From Timema cristinae (Eukaryota; Arthropoda; Insecta; Phasmatodea; Timematidae), in NCBI GenBank assembly GCA_039000515.1, contig JBCFYV010000001.1, forward strand, positions 59,764,234 through 59,828,233: a stretch of 64,000 bases of DNA, written 5' to 3'. This document shows, piece by piece, positions 1-11,593 of this stretch; the stretch's first letter is position 1, and each line of letters opens with the position of its first letter. The notes beneath the pieces are model-generated. The model did no database searches and had not been told where the DNA came from. It worked only from the letters and a program-made list of their open reading frames with translations. Made by a program: the position numbers and the translations under genes.

Positions 1-148
1 CGGCTGGGGCAGCGTAGTAACCCACCGCGGCGGTGGTTGAGGCAGACACGCTGCATATCGCGGTGGTCGTGGTGTAGGTGACCGAAGTCATCGCTGTTCT
101 CACCTAGATTAGCTGGTGGTGTAATAAAAGAACATAGACCACCAGCGC

Positions 149-443
149 ACCACTATATATACAAAAATTAAGTTGACATAGAGGGGTAGGGACGTAAGGA
201 GAGGAAAGGAAGGAGAAGCGAGAGAACGGGATGACGAGATGGATCGAGCAACGTGTCGTATAGCCTAGAAGATTCACGTGGTGGAAGAAGGAACTATCTT
301 ATTTTGTTTCTGGCCAGTCTTGGGCTGACACTAGGTGGCGCCTGTTGAACGCTCCGTCAGTCTATCGGGCGGTCGTTTGGAGTAAGGAGGTGGGTGCTAG
401 GTCCGTGCTATTGCCGTGTGTTGCAGCTCGTCTAGGAGGTCCG
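149..443 (+). promoter_or_regulatory. Candidate TATA promoter and non-coding 5' exon
   Basis: The first 450 bases are clearly richer in G+C than what follows. A TATA-like string ACTATATATACA lies at 152-163. About 280 bases downstream, at 444-449, there is a consensus splice donor GTAAGT (CCG|GTAAGT). The segment between has stops in every frame on the + strand, so if it is an exon it is untranslated leader. It is on the same strand as synapsin and 3.8 kb upstream of the first coding exon found here, so it could be an alternative Syn first exon. There is no transcript evidence; this is inference from signals alone. Confidence 0.25.
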
Positions 444-445
444 GT

Positions 446-3400
446 AAGTGTCCCCCATTCGATTTAGCCATAACTCGTAACTTGTTACATCTGACTTGTA
501 ACTTGTTACAAAATATTTAATATGTTTGTAGAAATAACAGAACTATAGTATGATTCTGCTAGGAAGAGCAGAATGTATTGATCATCTGTAGATCACAAGG
601 GTCCTTTACCAACGGTCAGTGTCTCACTGACTTGACGTTTGTATATATTTAATTTGTTTGGTATCATTTCTATTACCTCATAATCAGCAAAGATAACACT
701 TTATTAGCGAATTAATTTTTATACTTTCCCAACAAGAAAACTAACTTTTCAGGATTTGAGGTAGATATTATTACTTGGTGAGTCAGACAGAAAACAGATC
801 AATTATTAAGAGAATAACCGTTGTTTACGTGATTTAATAGATGCATATTCACGGGGTGAACACGCTCAGGCCCCCCAAATATATGTAAGCTATGTTTCAG
901 TTAACAGGTTTTAATTAATTAATTTATATGATAAATATGATAGGCCATATGATTAATAAATATATTTTATATCTGAACATTTCTCATGTGTTTACTAAAA
1001 CTGGGGCCCCTTTTTTAGTCACATTTCAATTTGTTTGAGTAGTAAATTAAACTTACTGGAAATACGTTTTATAAAACTTGTTGTTTACCTGCATCGATGA
1101 TAGCGTAGTCTAAGACGTCACTATCGTGCTATACTAGACTGCCGATGCTAGGGAGGTAGCGGTTTGATTATCGTTCTGGCGTACTGAGATTGATTTCTCA
1201 CCCCCAAGCAAATGCTTGTACACATTCTAACTGGCTGACCAGCAAATGTGGGGGTACACTCAGCCAATGGATGGATGTACGACCATTCTAACAAATATTA
1301 TAAGTGTCAGCTCCACGAACGATATTGTGGTTCAAATCTATATGGGCACTCTATCTAAATGTCAGGTTCATCTAATTCTGGAGGAAGGGGATGTTGGAAT
1401 CAAATCCTTGCAGGGTAAACAGTTGCTGGAAATATTTTATTAGTTAATATATAGACGTTTAGCCAGAAAGGGTGCGTGTAACTAACTCAGATTGTTATGA
1501 TCACGGTTTGAATCCCCGTTTAGGTGTATTGTCACTAAATGGTTTCCCTCTTCCTCACTCTACGTAAACACTGGAACATTTTCTACCTTACTAGTGATTC
1601 ATGTTGGTATGGTGGATACCTATGCAACCAATTTTAGTATACTTGGGATACTGGTCCGTGTGTAGTAACAACCAATAATTTTATTATTCTTTTCCAAAGG
1701 TCCCGAGTTAAAATCCCTGCTTGGTGGAAAATTATCTTTAGACTTTTAGCTAGAAAGGGTGTATGTAACTAATCTAGTTATGGTAGGGGTTCAAATCTCC
1801 TCTGAGGTGTATTGTCACTAAATGGTTTCCCTCTCTCACACTCCACGTAAACGGTGGAACAGAACTATAGTATGATTCTGGTAGGAAGAGCAGTTTATGG
1901 TTACATCACGGATCCTTTACAGGTGGTCAGTATCTCGCTGACTTGACGTATATTAAATTTGTTTGAGAGAGAACAAATACAAACTTATACTTTTGCGATC
2001 AACATTAACGTACAAACTTTCTGCTCCTTATCTATAAGATCACGGAATTGCCATATGAATATATTTAAGTTGTTTTGGTAGGAGGAACAATTTAGAAGTA
2101 GCTGTGCTTTTTTGTCATAGGCCTCCTTTACCTTATTAATGGTTAATGAGACTCTTTGGCAAAGATAATTGTCATTAGCAAGCAGACAAGCATGTACTTG
2201 TTCAACAAGCCCTGGGGCACCGGGAAAAGTACCGTAAATGCAGGGGGGTCTGTGGTGGCCACTCGTTATAAATTGACAACATTATACACTGTGAATTCCG
2301 AGAGTGAGGTTCAAACACTGGCTGTTTAATTATGGTCCTGTCCAGGGTTTGAACCCCCGAATTGTCGGTACAATATTAACACCACAGCCGTCGAGCGAGG
2401 ATGTTTCTCGACACATCACGGGAATGTCCCAGGTTTGTAACCCCTTAGCATTTGCTTCCCGTTCTGGTGTATTGAGATTGATTTTCTCACCCCAAGCAAA
2501 TGCGGATACACATTATACCTGGTCTAATTAAATCAAACGGAAAATCTGATCGACCAACAAAACCCTTTTTTGATTTTTGCCTAGCCTACATATTTTCTCG
2601 CATCCTATTGGCTAAGAATAAAATTAATTTAGTTTCTTTAATAAATTAGATGTAATGTACCGTTACTTGATCAATTGTGTCTTGATCATTGCTGCGTACT
2701 GACACAGCACAAGAACTGCGACAGATATCGAGGTTCAAATCCCTGTGGTCACTCGATCATCTAATTCTGGTGGAGGAGGCCGGAATAAAATCCCTGCTTG
2801 TTGAACATATAGACGTTTAGCCAGAAAGGGTGCTTGTAACTCATCTGGTTATGTAGGTGGAGGTCGTGGTTCAAATGACCTCTGAGACGTACTGTCACTC
2901 TCGTGTTTGGCTCGTCTGCCAAGGAGAGCATGGTTTGAACCTCAGCCGGTGGCACTGAGGGTGATTTTTTCTACCCAATTGCGTGTGCACTTCCTCACCC
3001 GATCGGATAGTAAGACGCTATGCTATGTATGGCTCTCAGACATCAACATTGATTGTCTGCATCCTTTACCGGCTGTCAGTATCTCACTGACTTGACGTAT
3101 GAACATATTAAATTTGTTTGTTAGAAAGAACAGAACTATAGTATTACTTGGAATAGCAGTCAAATCATCTGCAAATCACATGAGTCCTTACCTGTGGTCA
3201 GTATCTCACTGACTTGACGTATGAATATATTTAATTTGTTTGGTAGAAAGAACAAATACAAACTTTTATACATATTGCAATCAACATTTCCGTAGGAGAG
3301 TTGTTTAAAATACAAACTTTCTATTTCGTATCTATCAGATAACGGATTTGCCGTATGAATATATTTAAGTTATTTGGTAGGAGGAACAGTTTAGAATATT

Positions 3401-3800
3401 CACACATGACTCTTGAAGTAATTGTGCTTTTCGGTCAAAACCCTACTATAGGATTCCTCAATTCGTTAATGGCACTTAACACAGCACTCTTGGTGTAATA
3501 ATTAGGAATATGACCGGTATTGAACATGTAATAAATGCCCTGGGCCCCCGGAAAATTAACAGCAAATGCTCTCTTTGATAGTTTATTCACTCATTAGTAA
3601 TCAGGCTTCAAATTGACAATATTTTATACTGCGCCAACGGGCACACATTAAAATCAGGAACGATGGTACGGGGAGTAAATTAGTCTTACCACCCAGGCCG
3701 AGTAAGGACCTCGGGGGAGGGGGATGTGAGTCGGGGAATCAACCGGATGTGGAAAGTAGGTTAATTGATAGCCTCGGGACTGTTACAGGTGGTCGTACAC
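446..3800. repeat. Old repeat-rich region with tRNA-like fragments
   Basis: No gene is seen. Several blocks recur in degenerate form. TCACTGACTTGACGT occurs near 620, 1940, 3085 and 3210, each followed by a TTTAATTTGTTTG-like string. A second block, TTTAGCCAGAAAGGGTG, occurs near 1456, 1745 (diverged) and 2815; it is followed by a tRNA B-box-like string such as GGTTCAAATC and then by TATTGTCACTAAATGGTTTCC (last copy degenerate). A third block, GATTTTCTCACCCCAAGCAAATGC, lies near 1190 and 2475. Blocks recur roughly every 1.1-1.3 kb, suggesting an old tandem or nested array of SINE-type units. Short open frames here are chance. Confidence 0.55.
2900..3026 (+). mobile_element. Degenerate tRNA-derived SINE copy
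   Basis: A B-box-like GGTTTGAACCTC at 2931-2942 is followed by the family's body (CTACCCAATTGCG, CACTTCCTC) and by the conserved 3' tail in diverged form, GGATAGTAAGACGCTATGCTA. The same tail (CGGGTAGTAAGACGCGGTGCTAA in better copies) marks SINEs elsewhere in the window. The copy is decayed and no target duplication is apparent. Confidence 0.5.
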
Positions 3801-4205
3801 GCTACCTACAATTAATGTTGACTACTTTTATTTAGGTCCTCCTTGACACCAAGGCTGTTTACCATAAGTGTAATTAAAACTGCATCACTTACTAGTTTTT
3901 AATCTATTCATACAATACATAAAATATATATGTATAATCTGGATTTATGTTATATATATTCATTAGTTCGAGTGCTATGAATGAAAGACTAAAATTGAGA
4001 TACACAAAGATTAGTTATTTTTTACTATATTATTAAGAAAGGAGTATCCTAAAAAATGTAGTAACAAAGTAGAAAGTTTGTTATATTTCAGTTCAAACAA
4101 TATGTCCTTTGTACTTAAATAACTCTTTAGATCATATATGAAGAAATATGTTGTATGACACTGTTATATGATATAGTGTGAGTTAAGTCAAGCTATGATC
4201 GACAG

Positions 4206-4308
4206 GTGCTGCAGTTTCGGGTGCTGGTGTCGTCTCAGGTGGTCGGCCATCTTACAATAAGGACCGCTGCTTCACTCTTCTAGTCGTTGATGATCAAAAC
4301 ACTGACTG
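4206..4308 (+). CDS. Syn: Synapsin exon ending in FTLLVVDDQNTDW
   Basis: Synapsin is a neuronal phosphoprotein on the cytoplasmic face of synaptic vesicles. It tethers vesicles in the reserve pool, and its central C domain has an ATP-grasp fold. This exon encodes about 34 residues, a Gly/Ser-rich linker followed by FTLLVVDDQNTDW, the strand that opens the C domain. The donor at 4309 (ACTG|GTGAGT) splits a Trp codon after TG. The next exon starts with G then TCC AAG TAC, restoring W-SKYF as in insect synapsins. The 5' boundary is less certain: CGACAG|GTGCT gives a start at 4206, while CTCAG|GTGG would give 4239. An in-frame TGA at 4196-4198 limits the exon upstream. Exon identity rests on remembered family sequence plus phase agreement. 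Confidence 0.85.
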
Positions 4309-6242
4309 GTGAGTTTCAACTAGTAAAGAAAAAACTACTTTACATACCCAAATATGACGATAGATTAGAGCCAAATTTACAGAATAAACATCTTTATTAA
4401 GAGTTTTCTAGATAGATTTCCAGGCTCATTTAGTTGTTAGCCATATTGGTTACGGTAAGGAAAAATACAAATGAAATCATCGTTTTTTAAATTGTTATTT
4501 TTATGTCAATAATTCACATATCGGGAAGATTAATGACTTCAGGATAGAAGCTATTTTGAATACCATTTAGCTGTTTTTATTAAACATCCATCTAAAGATC
4601 TTATGCAAATTTTAGGCTTCATGACCTTAAAAGTCAAATAATTCACCTATTTTAACAATATATTTATCGAGGGTGTATTATCCCCAATAAACAACTTACC
4701 TATGTTCCTAAAAATATTAATAAATTACAAATGAATTGTTACATTTATGCCTCCGATGCTATCTGATGATATATATCATAGTGAATACAATCTAGGATTT
4801 TCATTGAAGTTGCTTATTTGAGAAATGTTTGGATGTAAACAATTCCTAGTGGATACAATTCAGAATTTTCATTAAGGTTTTTTATCTGTAAAATGTCTGC
4901 ATGGAGACCATTCCGAGTGGATACAGTGCAGCTAACCCGAATTATTGAAATAATATTATGTGAATATATGAGCTCATTCATCGATGCGTTTCAATGGAAT
5001 GTTTAAATCAAAGTTAGAACTGTTGGGCTTGATTCAAGAATCAAATATATAATTTTTGTTTATATCTTAGACGTTTACTTATCATTTAGGTATATCGTAT
5101 TCCCAGTTATTTTGAAATAATATGCTTAATACTTCTAATGACAAAATATTGTGATAAAACTTATTCAAAAGTAAAATGTATCGAATAAAAACACTTTTAT
5201 TAACTACAACAAAAACTAAAGAGTTGTGAGATAATTAAGTATAGTTAAATAATATGCCTATTAGTTAATATAATCACCTGGAGAATTGTCATCAGGAAGT
5301 GGAGTATGTCCGGGGTTAATCCTCACAAGGTAGTGTCTACCCAATTTTGATAATGTACAGAACTTCTGTTACAAAATCTACGGCAATAGCTGAGCTTGAT
5401 TTTTGTTCCTGTTACCAGACTTTTAACAATCATCATCAACAACAACTGTTTCCAGCCTGTGGTCGGGTCACTTTAGTAAAATGCCTCCATATTCTTCTAT
5501 TCTTCCACCAATATTCTTCCTTTAATTTCTTCAATTCTTCTCCTCTCACTTGCACACTTTTCTTTTATCTGCTCCTCTCATCTATTTCTTGGCTTCAATT
5601 GTGGTCTTTCTCCCACATACTTCATTCCATTCATTTGAACCGGTGCTTTCAAACCTCTAGAAGTCCCTATGCAAGTCTTTGTACGAGGATATGTCTCAAC
5701 GCAAGGATGAATAAGGGATATTTTTTACTACCTACACGTAATTGGTGTATCATTTAATCTTAAAGGCTATTTGTATCGCCATTGCACAATTATTGTAAAA
5801 TGGTAATAGTTTTTCAAATGGTAATACTTATGTTTTCCCACTAAGTGTCGAGTTTTGAATAAGATTAGAGCTATAGAAATAAAATATATCTATGGCATAA
5901 TTTGTGATAACCATTAATATTTCATACATTGTTCTTACAAAGTTCGCCTAGCATTTGAATTATTCTTTTACTACCTAATGTCGGCTGGCTTTTAACCTAC
6001 TTAAAATTACTTAGAAAATATGATAACTGATTGTAATTTGAGGTTTTACTCAATTTCGCACAAAGACTTGCCAACTAAATAGATATAAAATTGAATTATA
6101 GTATTAATTTTTCATTTATATGTAAACAGTAGCAATTTTGCGAGGCTTCGCTCGCATTAAAAAATACATCAACACATTCTAAAACTTAAAATTATAGTAA
6201 ATAATGAAACTTTGTCAAGAGCACCAATATTAACGAAAAAAC
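4309..6242. other. Intronic DNA with no recognised feature
   Basis: AT-rich sequence without recognisable gene or element. A pyrimidine-rich block at about 5470-5640 (many TTC/TCT runs) keeps a 136-codon frame open on the + strand from 5347. That translation is low-complexity and resembles no family I know. GTGGATACAATTCAGAATTTTCATT-like units near 4780, 4850 and 4917 form a weak imperfect repeat of about 65-75 bases. Confidence 0.4.
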
Positions 6243-6249
6243 ATGGACT

Positions 6250-6575
6250 CGCCTAACTTCCTTCCCCCGGAGATAATATCAAGTGCAATCCTACTTCCTC
6301 CCCCGGAGATAATATCAAGTGCAATACAACCTCCTCTCCCGGAGATAATATCAAGTGCAATACAACCTCCTCCCCCGGAGATAATATCAAATGCAATACC
6401 ACCTCCTCTCCCGGAGATAATATCAAGTGCAATACAACCTCCTCCCCCGGAGATAATATCAAGTGCAATACAACCTCCTCTCCCGGAGATAATATCAAGT
6501 GCAATACAACCTCCTCCCCCGGAGATAATATCAAGTGCAATACCACCATCTCTCCCGGAGATAATATCAAGTACC
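6250..6575. repeat. 36-bp minisatellite, about 9 copies
   Basis: The unit is about CCCGGAGATAATATCAAGTG plus CAATACAACCTCCTC, period 36. The second half varies between CCTCCTCCC and CCTCCTCTC, alternating so that a 72-bp dimer is visible. Because 36 is a multiple of 3 and no unit contains a stop, both strands stay open: the + strand reads repeats of PPPEIISSAIQP, the - strand repeats of EEVVLHLILSPG. There is no evidence that either is translated. Confidence 0.95.
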
Positions 6576-6948
6576 TGTTGAGCTACTGCCCGTAGCTTGT
6601 CCTTGGAGGAAATGTAGACAATTTCACAGGAATCAATGTTTGTTTAGCCTCTATAAGTGTTGATAGTTGATTAGAGATTTGTTTATAATATTGATTAATA
6701 TTGTATTAATTAATTCAGATTAATTTTTAATAAATTATATTGGAACTTTTCTGTAACAATTTTATCAACTTTTATTGCTGTATAGTAATGCAGTTAAGGT
6801 GGTTTTTCCACAATGGTTTTACACTCTTATCTCTCCAATCAAATGCGGGTGCACTTCTTCTAAATTCAACCTACCTAATCTATATTATTATGTATTATAA
6901 AGTAATTCCAGTAATAAATGTCAAAATGTTTTTTTATAATCTACAACT
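6576..6948. other. Intronic DNA with no recognised feature
   Basis: AT-rich sequence between the 36-bp minisatellite and the outer end of the large inverted repeat. Nothing recognisable. Confidence 0.4.
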
Positions 6949-8199
6949 GTACCCTCCGTCGAGATTGAAAGGTAGCAACTTATTGGCTCAGCCCACGCGG
7001 TATGCTATACATCCTAACATGACTGCTGAATAGTTTGCCTAGGCTACGCCCAAGAACGTATTTAGAGAAAGCCTTAAGTCCTTACAGTATTTTTTGCCTG
7101 TAGGGAAGGAGTGTTGGGGAAGGGGTTATGTCTTTTAGCGATACACGAATGATTTTATTTACTAAATTAATTTTAATTTATAGTTCTGATAATGATAAAA
7201 TCAATAATTAATATTTACATAATAAGTTAATAATTATATTTGCTCTCATTAACATACGGGCTGGAATTATTTTTTTATAGCTATTAAAATTTGAACCACG
7301 TCAAACGTTATTTTGGCACTTTTACCAACATTGTTTGGTTTTACATGCTAACATAAAGCAAGTCTCCCCTTTTCCAGAATCTTCATTACTGTTTATAGCC
7401 AATTATAAATCTATTAATGACTAATTATTATATTACACACATATCAAGTAAATAATAGATTAAGTCTAAAATGTATTTACTTTATTTGTAAGAAGTTGAG
7501 TTTAAAAAAAAAATCTTCTTTAATTTAAGAGTTCCCCTCCTAGTTTAAAATATTTTACACTATTTCCGGGTGGACAAAAAAAATATATTGATAAAATCTT
7601 ATCCACTGGACATATTTTAGTTATAAAAGTGAATTTGTTTGTTTCTTCAAAGTTATTATGACTGTGTATAACTAACTTTGTGGGACCATAGTTAAATTCT
7701 ATACTTTATTTAATGTTACCATAGTGACTATAATATAACTATTAGTAAAACGCTTTAATAATTAATACTTTGATTGAGAAAAGGTGTGGTTTATTAAGAT
7801 TTGCGTTGATTATAATCATTGTATAATAAATTTAATGTATAATGTTAAATGTGATTATTTTTGTCAAATCTGTTTTTTACTAAATCAACTATCGAAATCC
7901 AAACAATAAAAATGGCCATGTTGTAGGCAAGTAATAATACAATATCAGAATAAGGAGGTTTAAATAATAATTGAAAAGCAAGGATAAATATTGTTTAGTT
8001 TTACGAGTTTAAAACCACTTTACATGATATCTCTGCTTTTTTAAGGTTTGTAATATAAAATATTTAAGATAAAAAATATTGTTGTTCTGTACTATATTTA
8101 AGAATATTTGTCTCTAGTCAAGAATACCTGGAATTTCACAACCTATTGCACTGCATTTATTTCTATTCATCAGTATGTCTACTAAGAGAGGAGATCGCA

Positions 8200-9060
8200 G
8201 ACATACAGTCAGGGTTTGATTTTCTTTTAAAGATACGGCCAGATTTATTTATCTCTGGAACCATTTAACGAATTGCGGTGCAGTTTTTACATTTGTACTG
8301 GACCAATATACAGGCAGGTTTTAGCATTGTGTATAATCAGGTGTTTCGGTGTGAGTCCCGGTGAAGGGCCAGCCGAATGTTTGTGTACATTTATGGAACA
8401 ACACAATTACTGTAGGGTAGTTTTTTATTATTATTTATTGTATTTATCTAGGCATTTTTTAGTATAGTAATTATAATCGGGTGTTTTGGTGTGAATCCCG
8501 GTGAAGTGCCATCCGGATATTTGTCTGTATCTATGATACTACACAATTACTGTGGTGTAGTTTTAATTATTCTGTAGAGTATTTACCCATGCATTTTTTA
8601 GAGTAATAATTATAATCACACGGTTTGATGTGATACCCGGTAAAGTGTCAGCCGGATATTTGTATACATCTATGGAACCACTTAACTGATTTAATATGTT
8701 TTTTTATAGACTATTATCCAAGCAAGTTTTAGCGTGACTTAATAATGTTTTGTGTTGTGAGTCTTGGTGAAGGACCAACCGGATATTTATCAAAAACTCA
8801 TTCCGTATTTAATTCTATTCTGTAGGATGTCAACCAGGGAAATTGTAGTATGATAGACTTAGGTATTGGGGTTCGAGTCCCTGTTAAAGTTTCGGATGGA
8901 TGATGTGTATATTTTATCTAGGATATTTATAACCACATAAGCGATTGTAGTGTATAATTTTTTCAACTAGGCTTACGTAGTTTTTATATCCAGGCTGGTT
9001 TTAACATTAGTTTAATCAGGTGTTTTGCTGTGAGTCCCTGGAAATACTGACAGGCCTAGC
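8200..9060 (+). repeat. Degenerate ~139-bp tandem repeats in left arm
   Basis: A motif like TAATCAGGTGTTTCGGTGTG followed by AGTCCCGGTGAAGGGCCAGC recurs near 8335, 8475, 8613, 8744 and 9010. The first spacings are about 139 bases and the last is larger because of divergence. Between motifs lie CACAATTACTGTGGTGTAG and TATTTATCTAGGCATTTTTT. The array is mirrored at about 16490-17290 in the right arm, so it was already present when the palindrome formed. Confidence 0.7.
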
Positions 9061-9589
9061 TATAATGGATTTTGTGAATCAGCTGGAAGGTGAAATTCCG
9101 TTCTTCCGTGAAGGGGATACTAAAATCCAGAGTGAACTATAGGAGAATATTTATAAGTAAAATAATATTGCCTATTTCAACCGTATTTACAACTAACTAC
9201 TGGGGGATAGTGATTAAAAGATACAAATAAAGGTGATGTAACCACATTTGCTTGGAGGGAATTTGGGAAGCAATTTAGGAAAACGTGTCTCAATATTCCC
9301 TGCCAAGACTAGAAACTTGTTTCACCCATCACTGAAAATGGACCATATAAGAAATGTTTTTGTCCGCATGAATACCAAAGCAGTATAATATAAATTAACC
9401 ATAGTATTTTCTAAAGTTTTTTTTTTGTAATTTTGTTTAATAGGAGATATTAAGTATTTTATTTTGTGAGTGCTTCGAGCAGATATCACACTGATCTATG
9501 ATCTATTATTAACTTGGGGGCTTTCTTTTTAAGTTCAATAAATAATGGTTTTACCACACTGATATTATCAACAACACTCAGACCCGCTC

Positions 9590-10012
9590 CAGTGGTGTAG
9601 TTAGCTAACGCGCTAGTTTACTGTTTAGCTCGACTGACAAGGATGTGGCGATCGAGTTTCTAATCTCGCTCGTGTGAACTCGAGTAGTTTTTCCTAATTT
9701 TTTAAAATATTTTTAGCACCGCGTCATACTACCTGTTCGGGTTATACGCTTTAAGTACTAACTACGCTAATGGATTAGGAATTAGGAAGGATGAATTAGA
9801 GGAAGTGAACCCGCATTTGCGTGGAGGGGGCGTGGAAAATCATTTAGGAAAAGCCACCCCCAGTTCACCTGACCGATTTTCCTAAATTGTTTTACACTCA
9901 ACTTCCACGCAAATGCTGTTTCACTTCCTCTAACTTCAACCTTTCCAATTCCTAACCCATTAGAGTAATTAGTACTTATTGGATTACCAGAACTGGTAGT
10001 AAGATACGATGC
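9590..10012. mobile_element. Back-to-back SINE structure in left arm
   Basis: A tRNA-like head in + orientation (GTGGTGTAGTTAGCTAACGC, then GATCGAGTTTCTAATCTCGC) runs to about 9710. The conserved SINE tail follows in - orientation (TTAGCACCGCGTCATACTACC at 9713) and again in + orientation (GGTAGTAAGATACGATGCTAA ending at 10012). The two tails make an imperfect palindrome of about 300 bases. The mirrored copy lies at 15292-15735. Confidence 0.65.
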
Positions 10013-10444
10013 TAAAAAAAACTACTCTCAAAAATGTCTTTAAACACTATTTCCTTGTCTTATTGATTTAGGATTGACTATATGAAGGCTATCTAAGAAA
10101 CAGTGAAGTTTTCCTGGCACTCAAACATATTAATAAATAGTTCGTTCTCTGTGTGCTGGCTGGCCGTGAAGGTCCGAGTATAGCGTAGAGTAGTTCAATG
10201 GAGCTTGTCTTAAAGGGGTGTTGGATCACATTATTCACGTCATCGAGTAATGCACTAGCAAAATACTGACGGTTTCTAATGCAGTTAACATCCAATCATT
10301 TTCTAAACATTTATGTTTTGCAGTAAGACAACACTTATTACTCGTTTCAAGTTAATTTCAAGAACAAATAAATGATATATTTTGTAGGCTGCATTACTAC
10401 TTATATGTTAAATTCTCATACTCCTCAAATAATTGTTGGTTACC

Positions 10445-10445
<1 letters not shown>

Positions 10446-10484
<39 letters not shown>
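10446..10484. repeat. (ATT)n microsatellite in left arm
   Basis: About 13 uninterrupted ATT units. The matching site in the right arm, near 14832-14868, has a TAA array, so the microsatellite predates or was copied with the inverted duplication. Confidence 0.95.
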
Positions 10485-10555
10485 GAATATAAATGTTTTC
10501 TAAACCAATAATCCTACAAGAGCAAGATTTACAGATTTATTTAACGGACTGATAG

Positions 10556-10634
10556 TGCGACAGCTTAGCTCAATTGATAGTATGTTCTTATACTGATTTA
10601 GTACCCTAGGTTCGATTCCTGACACCGTGGAACT
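10556..10634 (+). mobile_element. tRNA-like sequence, probably SINE head or tRNA pseudogene
   Basis: An A-box-like string CTTAGCTCAATTGATAGT and a B-box GGTTCGATTCC about 30 bases later are spaced as in a tRNA gene. The acceptor stem does not pair well and I cannot fold a good anticodon stem, so I do not call it a functional tRNA. It is mirrored at 14682-14760. Confidence 0.55.
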
Positions 10635-11307
10635 TTTATTTTTAGTGAAACATTTGTTTCTTCTTCTAAACTGATGAGCTAATGGACTGGGAGTTTTAAG
10701 TTAGTATCAAAGTAGTGTGCTGATTTTATCACTCGGTTCAGAAAATGCACGTCAGATACCTCAAATAAATTTATAAAATGAAACCTTAGGTTGCTACGTG
10801 TCTCTCTAAGTGAGATCGGTTATTACTTATTGAACAAAAAAAGAAAACATAAGGTGCATTCATTTATATTAAATATAACTTTAGCTTTAAATAGGAACCA
10901 AAATAATTAGAAAACAAACTTTCAGCAATATCTATCTCTATGCCTTATTTATCTGCTTTGTTTGGCTAGTTTTCATTCTTTGTGCATTATTAAGTATCAG
11001 GTGTGCATTTGTTGCATGTTATTTGGATTTCGTGCCTAGGCTCACCATCCTCTTATCATTTATGTTGTTCTGTTCTATCCAAAATGGTCGACAGTCGGCA
11101 TTCATGAGTAAAAGTACCGAGTGAGAGTAATATATAAATATTTCGAAAAGTATTATTTGCTTATAAATAAATTATTTTTAACAGCTTAAAATTCCTTTTA
11201 TGAGACTATTTTTTTTAAAAAATGATAATATATGCATACTATTATATTAAAATATTTGTTGTGTGGAGCTATAATAACATATTTCTCAATTATCTCCAAA
11301 TTTGTTA

Positions 11308-11593
11308 ACCGTCAGTTTGGTTGAGTTGGTAACGTGACATTCTCATGATCTATAATTCACATGTTCAATTATTTAAGTGGGCTCGACTGCTGAGGACGGG
11401 GAGATCGAGGTTCGAATCTCGGTCGGGTCAACTGGGGGTGGTTTTTCCTAAATGGTTTTCCACTCTCCCTCCACACAAATGCGAGTTCACTTCCTCTAAT
11501 TCAACCTTCCCAATTCCTAATCCATTAGGGTAATTAGTACTTAAATCGTATAACCCGAACGGGTAGTAAGACGCGGTGCTAAATTATTATTAA
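11308..11593 (+). mobile_element. tRNA-derived SINE, near full length
   Basis: It contains an A-box-like GGTTGAGTTGGTAACG, a B-box GGTTCGAATCTC at 11409-11420, a central body (GGTTTTCCACTCTCCCTCCA, GCGAGTTCACTTCCTC) and the conserved 3' tail ACCCGAACGGGTAGTAAGAC GCGGTGCTAA, then a short ATT-rich tail. The box spacing is that of a pol III promoter. This is the best whole copy of the family in the window. Confidence 0.8.

Larger units (their letters stand above)
6949..11258 (+). repeat. Left arm of giant inverted repeat
   Basis: This 4.3 kb is repeated in reverse complement at 14018-18161 plus 25004-25403. The outer end begins GTACCCTCCGTCGA and its mate ends TCGACGGAGTGTAC. The inner end is around ATACTATTATATTAAAATATT. 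The outermost 200 bases are visibly more diverged (about one difference in five) than mid-arm stretches near 8.2-8.4 kb, which are almost identical. The arm contains 139-bp tandem repeats, a tRNA-like head, a back-to-back SINE-tail structure and an ATT microsatellite, all mirrored in the other arm. No coding frame of note. Confidence 0.93.

Noticed and set aside
1..91. Possible - strand coding start (Thr/Ala-rich frame beginning at the ATG complementary to 89-91) running off the window edge
   Set aside because: Only 30 codons are visible, low-complexity, with no family resemblance and no signal peptide. The acceptor-like sequence upstream is weak.
5347..5757. 136-codon + strand frame
   Set aside because: Pyrimidine-rich low-complexity sequence; no domain, no conservation signal, no splice or promoter context.
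10556..10634. Functional tRNA gene
   Set aside because: A- and B-boxes are present but acceptor and anticodon stems do not pair convincingly, and the copy is embedded in repeats.
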